The notes beneath the pieces were generated by a model. The model ran no database searches. It was not told the DNA's origin and was given only the letters and a program-made list of their open reading frames with translations. Below are positions 22,521-32,506 of a stretch of DNA of 32,606 nucleotides, piece after piece (position 1 is the first letter of the stretch; the number at the start of each line of letters is the position of its first letter). Position numbers and translations under genes: made by a program. Source of the stretch: Verrucomicrobiota bacterium (GTDB taxonomy: Bacteria > Verrucomicrobiota > Verrucomicrobiia > Opitutales > Opitutaceae). The stretch spans positions 1 to 32,606 of the forward strand of contig VHCY01000017.1 of NCBI GenBank assembly GCA_016871595.1, in the 5' to 3' direction.

Positions 22521-24062
22521 TCAGCGCGCGTTGTCGTTGATGGGGCGTTCGACGACGAACGGGGCCGGGAAATCGGCCGCGCGGTCACCGGCCCGTCCGC
22601 GGAGGCGTTTGTTCTGCGACGCGCCGAGCGGCGGGTTGAGCGGGATCTCCATCCCGCCGAGCTCGCCCATCATCCGGTAGAGCTGCCGCTCCATCGCCAC
22701 CGCCGTCTCGCGGTGCGCGGGATCGTGGAGGAGGTTGCGCTGCTCCTCCGGATCCGTCTGCAGGTCGTAGAGCTCGTCGGTGTCCCAGAGCCCGTAATAG
22801 GTGATGTATTTGAAGCGGTCGCCGCGGAGCGCGAAGACGGTGGGGGACTGGGGGAAGTTCTTCTCCCAGTAGTACACGTACAGGAAGTGCTCGCGCCAAG
22901 GGATGGAGCGGCCCTGCGCGAGGGGCAGGAAGCTGCGGCCGTCCATATGCGCGGGCGTGGCAAGGCCCATCGCCTCGAGGATCGTCGGGGCGACGTCGAG
23001 GTTGGCGACCACCTGATCGATCGCCTTGCCGCCGGGGAAGAGGGAGGGGCATTGCATCAGCATCGGGATGCGGATCGAGGCCTCGTAGGCGACGCGCTTG
23101 TCGATCAGGCCGTGTTCGCCGAACATAAAGCCGTTGTCGCCCATATAGAGGATCAGGGTGTCGTCGTGGACGCCCTTCGCCTTTAGCTCGGCGAGGATCC
23201 GGCCGACGCTGTCGTCGACCGCGAGGAGGGTCTCGCAGTAGCGCTTGTAGTAGCGCTCGATGTCGAGGTCGCTGTGATAGGGGAAGTCGACCCCGTGCCA
23301 GGAGTTGCGCTGGTCGCGGAGCCAGCGGGGCTTGCCGGCCTGGGTGGCCGGGTCGGTGGCCGCCGCGGGCCGGCGCCAAGTCTTGTGGCTCAGGCGACCC
23401 TCGTGGCGCGCGGCCGGGGTGAAGTTGGCGTGCACCGCCTTGTGGGAGAGGTAGAGGAAGAACGGCTTCCCGCCCGCGGGCTGCTCGCGGATGAAGTCGA
23501 GCGCGTAATCGGTGAGCTCGTCGGTGATGTACCCGCGCTGCGGCACGCGGCGGCCGTCGACGTTGAGGGTGTAATTGGGCGTCGGGGGCAGGTACTCGCC
23601 CTGGCCGCGGAAACTCACCCAGCGGTCGAAGCCCGGCTGCGGTTGGTCCCCCTCGCCGCCCATATGCCACTTGCCGAAGAAACCCGTCCGGTAGCCCGCC
23701 CGTTGCAGGTACTGCGGGAAATAGACCGTGCCCGGGGGGATCGCGCGGTTGTTGTCGATCACGCGGTGGCGGAAGGTGTACAGCCCGGTGAGGATCGAGG
23801 CCCGGCTCGGGGAGCAGAGGGAGGTCGTGACCAGCGCGTTGCGGACGTGCACGCCGTTGCGCGCGAGGGAGTCGAGGTGCGGGGTCTCGGCCAGCGGGTG
23901 GCCGAGGAAGCCGAGCGCGTCGTAACGGTGGTCATCGACCAGAATGAGGATGACGTTGCGCGGCCGGGCCCCGGAGAGGGGCTCCGGGCGAATTTCGACG
24001 GGGGTGGCGGCGGTCGCGGCGAGCGCGAGCCAGGGCAGCAGCAGGAGGTGCAGTCGGTTCAT
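22521..24062 (-). CDS. Secreted type I sulfatase
   Basis: This 513-residue sulfatase (formylglycine-dependent, S1 family) has a signal peptide (MNRLHLLLLPWLALAATAAT). The active-site motif LCSPSRASILTG places the formylglycine cysteine at Cys83, with Ser-Pro-Ser-Arg following. NVILILVDDHRYDALG carries the metal-binding aspartates (Asp43, Asp44), FFGKWHMGG the conserved lysine, and MGDNGFMFGEHGL the second metal site (Asp-Asn). It should hydrolyse sulfate esters outside the cytoplasm, probably on polysaccharides. The start ATG is 10 bp after another sulfatase gene on the same strand, so they form a pair. No sulfatase-maturating enzyme gene lies in the window. The exact substrate cannot be inferred. 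Confidence 0.95.
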   Translation of the reverse strand: MNRLHLLLLPWLALAATAATPVEIRPEPLSGARPRNVILILVDDHRYDALGFLGHPLAETPHLDSLARNGVHVRNALVTTSLCSPSRASILTGLYTFRHRVIDNNRAIPPGTVYFPQYLQRAGYRTGFFGKWHMGGEGDQPQPGFDRWVSFRGQGEYLPPTPNYTLNVDGRRVPQRGYITDELTDYALDFIREQPAGGKPFFLYLSHKAVHANFTPAARHEGRLSHKTWRRPAAATDPATQAGKPRWLRDQRNSWHGVDFPYHSDLDIERYYKRYCETLLAVDDSVGRILAELKAKGVHDDTLILYMGDNGFMFGEHGLIDKRVAYEASIRIPMLMQCPSLFPGGKAIDQVVANLDVAPTILEAMGLATPAHMDGRSFLPLAQGRSIPWREHFLYVYYWEKNFPQSPTVFALRGDRFKYITYYGLWDTDELYDLQTDPEEQRNLLHDPAHRETAVAMERQLYRMMGELGGMEIPLNPPLGASQNKRLRGRAGDRAADFPAPFVVERPINDNAR

Positions 24063-24072
24063 CGGGTAAAGT

Positions 24073-25491
24073 TCACCACCGGGGTTCGGCCTGGGTGCGG
24101 TTCCACGCCTCCCAGCGGGCCGCCAGTTCCTGCACCAGGGCGGGTTCGCGCGCGGCCAGGTCCTCGGTCTCTCCGGGATCACGGCCGAGGTGGTAAAGTT
24201 GCCACGCGCCGGCACGCCCGCGCGCCGGGTCGCGCAGCAACTTCCAGTCGCCGGACCGCAGGGCGGCCCGGGGGCCCATCCGCCAGTGCAGGGTGCGCTC
24301 CCGCGCCGGTTGTCGCAGCGCCGCGGCCAGGTCCTCCCCGTCGAGGCCGAGCTCCGCGGGGGAGCGTCCCGTGGCAGCGAGGATGGTGGCGGCGAGGTCC
24401 AGGGAACTCACGGGACGCGTTTCCACGCGGCCACCGGGCAGCCCCTCCGGCCAGCGCACGAGGAACGGCACGCGGATCCCGCCCTCGAGCAGGGAGCCCT
24501 TCTCGCCGCGGAGGGGCGTGTTGCGGGAGGTGAGCTCGCGGGTCGCGCCGCCGTTGTCTGAGAGGAACGCGACGATCGTGTTGCCGTCGAGGCCGTGGTA
24601 ATGGAGCCGGGTGAGGATCTCGCCCACGCCCTCGTCGAGCTGCGCGAGGAGCGCGGCGAAGATCCGGCGATGCAGGTCCGGCAGGTGCGGGAAACGCGCG
24701 AGGTGGCGGTCCGTCGCCTGCAGCGGCGAGTGCACCGCGTTGTACGCCACGTAGAGGAAGAAGGGCTGGGCGGAGTGGCGTTCGATGAAATCGCACGCCT
24801 CGCGGGTGAGGGCGTCGGTGAGGTGCTGCGGCTCGTCGACCGGCTGGCTGCCGCGCAGCAGCGGGTTGTCGGCGTCATAATCGGGCTCCTGCGTGCCCAT
24901 ATGCGTGGTCCAGACGGTGCGCCCGTCCGGGGAGGTCCAACGGCCCTCCCCGCCGTCGGGCAGGCGGAGCCGGCGGAGCCAGGTGATGCCGCCGTTCCAC
25001 GGCCGCTGGGCGTAGGTGTGGCCCTCGTGGAGGAAGCCGTAGAACTCGTCGAAGCCGCGCCGGAGCGGGTGGTACGCGGCGGTGCCCCCGAGATGCCACT
25101 TGCCGATGGCGGCCGTGGCGTAGCCGGTCGCGCGGAGGTGCTGCGCGAGGGTGCGTTCGCCGGCCGGCAGACCGACCTTGGGGTCGGCGTTGACGGCGCC
25201 GATGGCGTTGCCCTCGAAGCCGAAGCGCGTCTGCTGGCGTCCGGTGAGCAGGCCCGCGCGCGAGGGCGCACAGACGGAGGCGGTGACGTAGCCCTGAGTG
25301 AAGCGCAGGCCCTCCTCCGCGAGGCGATCCAGATGCGGGGTGGGGATCTCGGTGCCGCCGTAGGCGCCGAGTTCCCCGTAGCCGAGGTCGTCGGCGACGA
25401 TCAGCACGACGTTCGGGCGCGGCGCGGGCGTGGTGGCGCCGGGCGCGGCGAGGGGCAGCAGCAGCAGCGGAAGCAGGCGGCGTACGGTCAT
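24073..25491 (-). CDS. Secreted type I sulfatase
   Basis: The 472-residue sulfatase starts MTVRRLLPLLLLPLAAPGAT, a signal peptide. The catalytic motif VCAPSRAGLLTG gives Cys74 as the formylglycine residue, with Ala-Pro-Ser-Arg following. NVVLIVADDLGYGELG holds the metal-binding aspartates, AAIGKWHLGG the conserved lysine and LSDNGGATR the second metal site. It resembles the arylsulfatase-like S1 subfamilies more than the downstream copy does, and the two differ clearly in sequence, so they are unlikely to be a recent duplication. An upstream in-frame start exists, but this ATG gives the signal peptide. It is the first of a two-sulfatase unit, 10 bp apart. Confidence 0.95.
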   Translation of the reverse strand: MTVRRLLPLLLLPLAAPGATTPAPRPNVVLIVADDLGYGELGAYGGTEIPTPHLDRLAEEGLRFTQGYVTASVCAPSRAGLLTGRQQTRFGFEGNAIGAVNADPKVGLPAGERTLAQHLRATGYATAAIGKWHLGGTAAYHPLRRGFDEFYGFLHEGHTYAQRPWNGGITWLRRLRLPDGGEGRWTSPDGRTVWTTHMGTQEPDYDADNPLLRGSQPVDEPQHLTDALTREACDFIERHSAQPFFLYVAYNAVHSPLQATDRHLARFPHLPDLHRRIFAALLAQLDEGVGEILTRLHYHGLDGNTIVAFLSDNGGATRELTSRNTPLRGEKGSLLEGGIRVPFLVRWPEGLPGGRVETRPVSSLDLAATILAATGRSPAELGLDGEDLAAALRQPARERTLHWRMGPRAALRSGDWKLLRDPARGRAGAWQLYHLGRDPGETEDLAAREPALVQELAARWEAWNRTQAEPRW

Positions 25492-25564
25492 CGGGGTGGC
25501 CGAATCTGAGCCGGGGGATTCCCGGCTGCCAAGGCGCAACCGCCACCTGAATGAGTCCCGCTCC

Positions 25565-25813
25565 TCAAGTGTCCTGGCCCCAGCGCCAACGGGGCCGTTC
25601 GCCCTTCCACCAGCACACCGCGATCAGGCCGGCGGCATTAACGACCACTGCGGCGACGAACCATCCGGGGTGCCGGGGCAGCAGCGCGACGGCGGCCCCC
25701 TGCGTGGCGAAGAAGGCCACGATCACCGCCCAGCCCTGCCAGCGGCGGGGCACCCCCCAGCCCCAACCATAGGTCTTCAGCGGGAACCAAGCTTGTTCCG
25801 GAGGTAGCGGCAT
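25565..25813 (-). CDS. Small two-span membrane protein, function unknown
   Basis: The 82-residue product has two hydrophobic segments, at about residues 25-45 and 50-67. It contains a distinctive aromatic motif (KTYGWGWGVPRRWQGW at 13-28) and ends CWWKGERPRWRWGQ. I recall similar short uncharacterised proteins with the YGWGWG and CWWKGE motifs in several phyla, but no function. The ATG at 25813 gives the conserved N-terminus; the frame is open far upstream only because of base composition. It lies 73 bp upstream of the sulfatase pair on the same strand and diverges from the hydrolase gene. Confidence 0.75.
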   Translation of the reverse strand: MPLPPEQAWFPLKTYGWGWGVPRRWQGWAVIVAFFATQGAAVALLPRHPGWFVAAVVVNAAGLIAVCWWKGERPRWRWGQDT

Positions 25814-25921
25814 CCGCAGACAAAAGGCCCGGGCCGACGGAACCGCAAGGGCGGACCGGCGGTGAATTCGATTGGCCCGCGGGCGCGGCTCCTGCTCTGC
25901 TCCGCGCACCCCCTCCGCCCG

Positions 25922-28084
25922 ATGCGCCTGCCCCTGCTCCTCTCCATCCTCCTGCTCACCTCCCTGCCGGCCGCCGTGCCGCGGGTCCTGCCGCCGGGGC
26001 AGTTGCCCGACGACATCCGCCTGCAGCCCCCGAAGGATCTCGACGGTTATTTCCCGTTCACGCCCCCCACCACCACCGCGGAGTGGGCCGCGCGGAGCGC
26101 GCAGGTCCGGCGGCAGATCCTGGTTTCGCAGGGCCTTTGGCCGATGCCCACGCGCGGACCGTTGCAGGCAGTCGTCCACGGGCGGATCGAGCGCGAGGAC
26201 TACGCGGTGGAGAAGGTTTACTTCGAGAGCGCGCCCGGGTTTTTCGTCACCGGCAGTCTCTACCGTCCGTTGCGTCCCGTGGGGCGCGTGCCCGCGGTCC
26301 TCTTCGCGCACGGCCATTGGAAGGACGCCCGCCTCTCGGAGGAGACCGAGGCCAAGCTGCGCCAGGAGATCGCGACCGGGCAGGAGCGTTTCGAGCAGGG
26401 CGGGCGCAGCCGTTTCCAGGCGATGTGCGTGCAACTGGCGCGGATGGGCTGCGTGGTCTGGCAGTGGGATATGCTGAGCGACTCCGACGCGCGGCAGTTC
26501 TCGGCGCAGGTGATCCACCGTTTCGCCAAGCAGCGGCCGGAGATGAACACGGTCGAGAACTGGGGCCTCTACAGCACGCCCGCCGAGTCGCGTTTGCAGA
26601 GCGTGATGGGCCTGCAGACGTGGAACGCGGTGCGCTCGCTGGATTTCGTGCTCAGCCTGCCGGAGGTGGATCCGGAGCGGGTGGCCATCACCGGCGCGAG
26701 CGGCGGGGGCACGCAGACGATGCTGCTCGCGGCGATCGACCCCCGGGTGAAGCTCTCCTTCCCCGCCGTGATGGTCAGCACCGCGATGCAGGGCGGCTGC
26801 ACCTGCGAGAATTCCTCCCTGCTCCGCATCGGCACCGGCAACGTGGAGTTCGCCGCGCTCTTCGCGCCCGGGCCGCAGGGGATGACGACGGCGAACGACT
26901 GGACGCGCGAAATGTCGACCAAGGGCTTCCCCGAGCTGCAGCGCCTGTACGCGCTGCTGGGCGCGCCGAAGCACGTGCACCTGCACCGCGGCGAGCACTT
27001 CCCGCACAACTACAACGCCGTGTCGCGCTCGGCCTTCCATACCTTCCTCAACCAGCACTTCCGGCTCGGCCAGAAGGAGCCGGTCATCGAGCGCGACTAC
27101 GTGCCGCTGACCCGCGAGCAGCTGACGGTCTGGGGCCCCGGTCACCCGGCCCCGAAGGAGGAGGATCCCAAATTCGAGCGCGGGCTGCTGCGCTGGTTCG
27201 CGGAGGATGCCCGCCGCCAGCTCGAGGCCACCGTGCCGCAGCCGGCGCGGTTCCGGGAGCTGGTCGGCGGCGGCTTCGCGGCGGCGCTCGGGCGCGACCG
27301 CGACGCGGCGGGTGTGATCCGCTGGATCCCGGGAACGAGCATCGAACGCGGGGACTTCCGGGAACTCGCGGGCCGCGTGCGCAATGAGACGCACCGCGAG
27401 GAACTGCCGGCGGTGCTGCTGGAGCCGGCGAAGGCTTCCGGGCGCGTGGTGCTCTGGGTGGATCCCGCCGGCAAGTCCGGGCTGCGCGACGCTCACGGTG
27501 GCCTGCGTCCGGAGGTTTCCCGGCTGCTCCGGGCTGGGCACGCGGTGCTGGCGGCCGATCTCCTGTTCCAGGGCGAGTTCGTCGCCGGGGACGAAGCGCC
27601 GCGGCAGACCCGGGTGGTGCGCAACCCGCGGGAATCCGCGGCCTACACCCACGGTTACAACTCCTCCCTGTTCGCCCAGCGCGCGCACGACCTTTTGACG
27701 CTCGCCCGCTTCGCCCGCGAACGCCCCGGCATCCGGCAGGTGGACCTGCTGGGTCTCGGGGAGCTGGGTCCCGTGGCCGCCGCGGCCCGCGCCGTGGTGG
27801 GGGGGGAGATCGCGCGCGCGGCGGTGTTCACCGGCGGCTTCCGTTTCGCGTCGCTGCTCGACTACCGCGACCCGCGGTTCCTGCCGGGCGGGGCCAAGTA
27901 CCTGGATGTCCCGGGCCTGCTGGCCCTCAGCGCGCCGCATCCGCTCTGGGTCGCCGGTGAGCCCGAAGGCGAGGCGATCGCGTCCGGCGCCTACGCCGCG
28001 GCGGCGGGTGCGGCCAACCTCCAGCGCCACCGCGGTCCCGCGGAGGGCGGATTGGCCGCCGCGCTGGACTGGCTGCTGCGCTGA
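25922..28084 (+). CDS. Large secreted alpha/beta hydrolase
   Basis: The 720-residue protein has a signal peptide (MRLPLLLSILLLTSLPAA) and an alpha/beta-hydrolase domain. The nucleophile elbow is TGASGGG, with Ser260 predicted as the nucleophile. VPAVLFAHGHWKD supplies the oxyanion region, and HLHRGEHFPHNYN may hold the catalytic His. The sequence YFESAPGFFVTGSLYRP recalls acetyl xylan esterase or Abhydrolase_7-type proteins. A second, less conserved half (about residues 400-720) contains another hydrolase-like region (VLWVDPAGKSGLRDAHGG and AVLAADLLFQGEF) without an obvious nucleophile elbow. A longer frame from a GTG at 25862 exists, but the ATG at 25922 gives the signal peptide. Together with the sulfatases opposite, polysaccharide ester cleavage is plausible. 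Confidence 0.85.
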   Translation: MRLPLLLSILLLTSLPAAVPRVLPPGQLPDDIRLQPPKDLDGYFPFTPPTTTAEWAARSAQVRRQILVSQGLWPMPTRGPLQAVVHGRIEREDYAVEKVYFESAPGFFVTGSLYRPLRPVGRVPAVLFAHGHWKDARLSEETEAKLRQEIATGQERFEQGGRSRFQAMCVQLARMGCVVWQWDMLSDSDARQFSAQVIHRFAKQRPEMNTVENWGLYSTPAESRLQSVMGLQTWNAVRSLDFVLSLPEVDPERVAITGASGGGTQTMLLAAIDPRVKLSFPAVMVSTAMQGGCTCENSSLLRIGTGNVEFAALFAPGPQGMTTANDWTREMSTKGFPELQRLYALLGAPKHVHLHRGEHFPHNYNAVSRSAFHTFLNQHFRLGQKEPVIERDYVPLTREQLTVWGPGHPAPKEEDPKFERGLLRWFAEDARRQLEATVPQPARFRELVGGGFAAALGRDRDAAGVIRWIPGTSIERGDFRELAGRVRNETHREELPAVLLEPAKASGRVVLWVDPAGKSGLRDAHGGLRPEVSRLLRAGHAVLAADLLFQGEFVAGDEAPRQTRVVRNPRESAAYTHGYNSSLFAQRAHDLLTLARFARERPGIRQVDLLGLGELGPVAAAARAVVGGEIARAAVFTGGFRFASLLDYRDPRFLPGGAKYLDVPGLLALSAPHPLWVAGEPEGEAIASGAYAAAAGAANLQRHRGPAEGGLAAALDWLLR

Positions 28085-28085
28085 G

Positions 28086-28097
28086 GCCGGCGCCGGC
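28086..28097. terminator. Palindrome between convergent genes, possible terminator
   Basis: GCCGGCGCCGGC is a perfect 12-bp palindrome filling the 13-bp gap between the hydrolase stop and the rdgB stop on the opposite strand. It has no separate loop and no T-run. Its position suggests a shared transcription end, but the evidence is slight. Confidence 0.25.
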
Positions 28098-28732
28098 TTA
28101 GGCCGAGCCCAGAACGCCGTGGCGGAAGGCCGCCGCGAGGGCGGACCACGCGCGGGCCCGATGGCTCAGGCGGTTCTTCGCCGCGTCCCCGAGGCGAGCC
28201 AGCGTGGCCGTTTGGCCTTCGGGGATGAAGAGCGGGTCATAGCCGAAGCCGCCGCCGCCGTCCGGTGCGAGCGCGAGGCGTCCGGCGCAGCGGCCCTCGA
28301 ACAGGCTTTCGCGGCCCGCGGGATCCAGCAGGCACAGCACGCACACGAAGTGGGCGCCCCGCGCGGCCGGGGGCACGCCCGTCATCGCCGCGACGAGCTT
28401 GGCAAGGTTGGCGGCCGGATCCCCGGCGGGGCCGGCGTAGTAGGCGGATTCCACCCCGGGCGCGCCCTCGAGGGCATCCACGCAGAGGCCGCTGTCGTCC
28501 GCGAGGGACCAATGGCTGGCCGGCAGGCGCGCGCGCAGCGCCCGGGCCTTTTGCCGGGCGTTGCCGGGAAAGGTGCCGGTGTCCTCCGCCACGGCCGGCA
28601 TCCCGCCGAACGCGGTGGCGGAAAGGATCTCCAGCGCGAGGCCGGAATCCGCCGCGAGGGCCCGCATCTCGGCCGCCTTGTGCGGGTTGCCGGAGGCGAG
28701 GACGAGACGCAGGGGCTCCTTGGCCGAAGGAT

Positions 28733-28736
<4 letters not shown>
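28098..28736 (-). CDS. rdgB: RdgB/HAM1-type non-canonical purine NTP pyrophosphatase
   Basis: RdgB hydrolyses dITP, XTP and related purine nucleotides to monophosphates and so keeps damaged bases out of DNA. The 212-residue product contains [17 protein letters not shown] (substrate-binding SxNxxK), [18 protein letters not shown] and [12 protein letters not shown], all family hallmarks. The start is a GTG whose last two bases are shared with the stop of the response regulator gene upstream (GTGA). A longer open frame reaches to about 29144 but overlaps that gene and is not coding. Coupling of this house-cleaning enzyme to a regulator gene is unusual and may be incidental. It converges with the hydrolase gene. 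Confidence 0.95.
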
Positions 28737-30229
<1,493 letters not shown>

Positions 30230-30314
30230 AGCGGTCGGCCGGCTGGCGGGCGCGGCGGGCCGGGCCGCACTGCGCGCTCGCCATCCTGGCGCTCGGCGGG
30301 TTGTTTCGCCGACG

Positions 30315-31079
30315 ATGCTTGGCTGGTCAACGAACCTTTTCCGCGTGGCGGGGATCCAGCTCTCGCTGCACTTCTCGTTTTACCTGCTGCTGGGGTTCAA
30401 CGCGTGGCAGGGTTGGCGGGAGGCGGGCTGGGCCGGGTTGTGGTGGCACAGTGGGATCCTGGTGGCCTTCTTCGTTTGCGTGGTGTTGCACGAGCTCGGT
30501 CACTGCTTCGCCGCGCGGCGCTACGGGGTCGGGGTCTCGCGGATTTTGCTCCTGCCCATCGGCGGCGTGGCCGAGTTCGACGGCATCCCGCGGGAGCCGC
30601 GGCGCGAAGTGGTGATCAGCCTCGCCGGACCGACGGTTAACTTCGTCCTGTCCGCTGGGCTCTGGCTCGCGCTTCGCGGGTTGCCTGCGACGGAGGTACT
30701 GCCCAACGCGCTCCCGGATCTCGCCGCGTCCCTAGAATTCCTGCTGACCTGGAACCTACTGATGGGAACCTTCAATCTGGTCCCGGCCTTCCCGATGGAC
30801 GGGGGGCGTGTGCTCCGCGCGTTGCTGGCGGGGAAAATGGACTACGTGCGCGCCACCTTCTGGTCGGCCACCGTCGGCAAGATCGTGGCGGTCGCGGGCG
30901 CGGTGGCGGCCTACTTCCACCAGCCGCTGGCGATCCTGCTGTTCCTGTTCGTGTTCATCGTGGGCGAGATGGAGTACCGGGGCGCGAGGCGGCGCGCGGA
31001 GGAGGAGGGACATTTCCGGCTGACGGTGGAGCGTCTCCGCGCCCAAAGCCTCGCCCACGGGACGCGCCCCCCCGTCTGA
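30315..31079 (+). CDS. Site-2-type intramembrane metalloprotease (M50 family)
   Basis: The 254-residue polytopic protein is an M50 zinc protease that cleaves substrates within the membrane. HELGH at 59-63 holds two zinc-binding histidines and the catalytic Glu60. The third ligand is Asp161 in [19 protein letters not shown], the standard NxxPxxPxDG motif. Five to six hydrophobic segments fit the SpoIVFB-like group. There is no PDZ domain as in RseP, and no C-terminal CBS domains. The ATG at 30315 gives [20 protein letters not shown], a typical start. It diverges from the response regulator gene across an 85-bp gap that may hold both promoters. The substrate is unknown. Confidence 0.92.
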   Translation: MLGWSTNLFRVAGIQLSLHFSFYLLLGFNAWQGWREAGWAGLWWHSGILVAFFVCVVLHELGHCFAARRYGVGVSRILLLPIGGVAEFDGIPREPRREVVISLAGPTVNFVLSAGLWLALRGLPATEVLPNALPDLAASLEFLLTWNLLMGTFNLVPAFPMDGGRVLRALLAGKMDYVRATFWSATVGKIVAVAGAVAAYFHQPLAILLFLFVFIVGEMEYRGARRRAEEEGHFRLTVERLRAQSLAHGTRPPV

Positions 31080-31097
31080 GGCCCGCGGAGGCGGGCC
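31080..31097. terminator. Hairpin between convergent genes, candidate bidirectional terminator
   Basis: GGCCCGC and GCGGGCC form a perfect 7-bp stem with a 4-base GGAG loop, starting right after the protease stop. It lies in the 31-bp gap before the converging PQQ-like gene. There is no T-run on either side, so strong intrinsic termination is uncertain, but position and perfect pairing favour a terminator. Confidence 0.45.
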
Positions 31098-31110
31098 CGG
31101 GTCGCGCGAG

Positions 31111-32469
31111 TCAGCGCGCGGTGAGGTCGAAGGCGGCGATCTCCTCGTCGTTGCGGACAAGGACGGCGCGGTTGGCAAAGGCGGGATGGGACCAGTGCAC
31201 TTCGCGGACGCCGGCGCGGTTGGTCGGCTTCACCAGCTGGGCCCGGCCGAGTTCCTCGCAGCCCGCCGGCGTGAGGCGCAGGATCAGCAGCTGCCCGAGC
31301 TCGTTGTAGAGGAAGTAACGGTCCTCGTGCCGCACCAGGAAGGCGGTGACGTGGCGGGCGGGCTTCCCGTTGGCGGTCGTGGGCGCGAGCGTTTCCCAGA
31401 GTCGCTCCCCGGTCTCGAGCCGCAGGCCGCGCAGCTGGCCGAAGGCGCAGACGCCGTAGATGTGGCCATCGGCGATGAACGGGGTGCCCATCAGGCTGTG
31501 GAGGCCCTCGGTCCTCGTCTCGCTCGGGCCGCGGATGCTCCAGACCTCCGTGGCCTCGGGACGGTCCGCCGCCAGCCGCAGCAGCTTCGAGCCGTCGAAA
31601 AAGGTGGAGAGCAGGAGCAGGTCGCCGGCGAGGCGCGGTGAACCGATGGCGTGCGCGAGCTTGGTCTTGAAGGGCACGCTCCAGAGCACCTCCCCGGTCG
31701 CGGGCCGGAGCCCGGAGATGGCTTCCGCGTCCCACGCCAGCACCTGGCGGGTGCCGCCGGCCTCCACCACCACCGGAGTGGAATAACCCGGCTCCCGCGG
31801 GGGCAGGGCCCGCCAGCGGATCTCGCCCGTGCGTTTGTCCAGCGCGTGCAGGGTGTGCGCGTCGCCGCCGGTCAGGCACAGCAGCAGGTCACCCTCCACC
31901 ACGGGCGCCGAGGCGAAGCCCCACAGCGGGGTGCGGGCGGCGAAGTCGCGCGGGTAGTGCCGGGACCAGAGCACGCGGCCGGTCGCCGCCTCCAGGCAAT
32001 GCAGGTGACCCTCCGCGCCCAGGGTGTAAACCCGGTCCCCGTCCACCTCGGGCGCCGCGCGCGGGCCGGAGGGGTAGCTCAGGTCGTACGGGCAGTCGTA
32101 CTCGTGCGTCCAAAGGATGCTCCCGGTCCGCTCGTCGAGGCAGACGATGCGCTCGACGCCGGGTTCGGCCATCCGCTTGAGGGCGCCGCCGGTGTTGCCG
32201 CGCGTCTGCGAGCGCGGCCGGTCGAGCAGGAAAACGCGACCGCCGGCGACGACGGGACTGCTGTAACCTGCGGCGATGGGGGTGCGCCAGCGCACGGGTG
32301 GTCCCCCGGGAGGGAACGCGGCCAGCACGCCGGTTTCCCGCCAGACGCTGTCCCGCTGCGGGCCGTGCCAATGGGGCCAGTCTACGGCCCGGGCGGTGCT
32401 GGTCAGAGCGGCGGTGAGCAGCAGGAAAACGAACGCTCCCACCGGGGAGGGAGGGAGCGTTCGGGACAT
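31111..32469 (-). CDS. Secreted PQQ-like beta-propeller repeat protein
   Basis: The 452-residue protein has a signal peptide (about 1-28) and a PQQ-like beta-propeller. The start of the mature part, DWPHWHGPQRDSVWRETG, is the motif seen in many planctomycete and verrucomicrobial outer-membrane-assembly-lipoprotein-like (BamB-like) propellers. Repeats carry the blade signature (A/C)LD..TG...W, as in CLDERTGSILWTHEY, CLEAATGRVLWSRHY, ALDKRTGEIRWRALP and GLRPATGEVLWSVPF. No PQQ-dehydrogenase catalytic residues are evident, so it is probably a binding scaffold. There is no lipobox, so it is likely periplasmic. It converges with the protease gene. A BamB role is not supported beyond fold similarity. 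Confidence 0.88.
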   Translation of the reverse strand: MSRTLPPSPVGAFVFLLLTAALTSTARAVDWPHWHGPQRDSVWRETGVLAAFPPGGPPVRWRTPIAAGYSSPVVAGGRVFLLDRPRSQTRGNTGGALKRMAEPGVERIVCLDERTGSILWTHEYDCPYDLSYPSGPRAAPEVDGDRVYTLGAEGHLHCLEAATGRVLWSRHYPRDFAARTPLWGFASAPVVEGDLLLCLTGGDAHTLHALDKRTGEIRWRALPPREPGYSTPVVVEAGGTRQVLAWDAEAISGLRPATGEVLWSVPFKTKLAHAIGSPRLAGDLLLLSTFFDGSKLLRLAADRPEATEVWSIRGPSETRTEGLHSLMGTPFIADGHIYGVCAFGQLRGLRLETGERLWETLAPTTANGKPARHVTAFLVRHEDRYFLYNELGQLLILRLTPAGCEELGRAQLVKPTNRAGVREVHWSHPAFANRAVLVRNDEEIAAFDLTAR

Positions 32470-32481
32470 TGGCGGGGGAGG

Positions 32482-32503
32482 GGCGGGCGGCGGCCGGCCC
32501 GCC
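32482..32503 (-). terminator. Possible hairpin after the partial minus-strand gene
   Basis: GGCGGGC and GCCCGCC pair as a 7-bp stem around an 8-base loop, 3 bases past the stop of the minus-strand gene at the window edge. There is no T-run. It lies between that gene and the PQQ-like gene start, where a terminator or attenuator would make sense, but GC richness makes chance stems common. Confidence 0.3.
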
Positions 32504-32506
32504 GGC

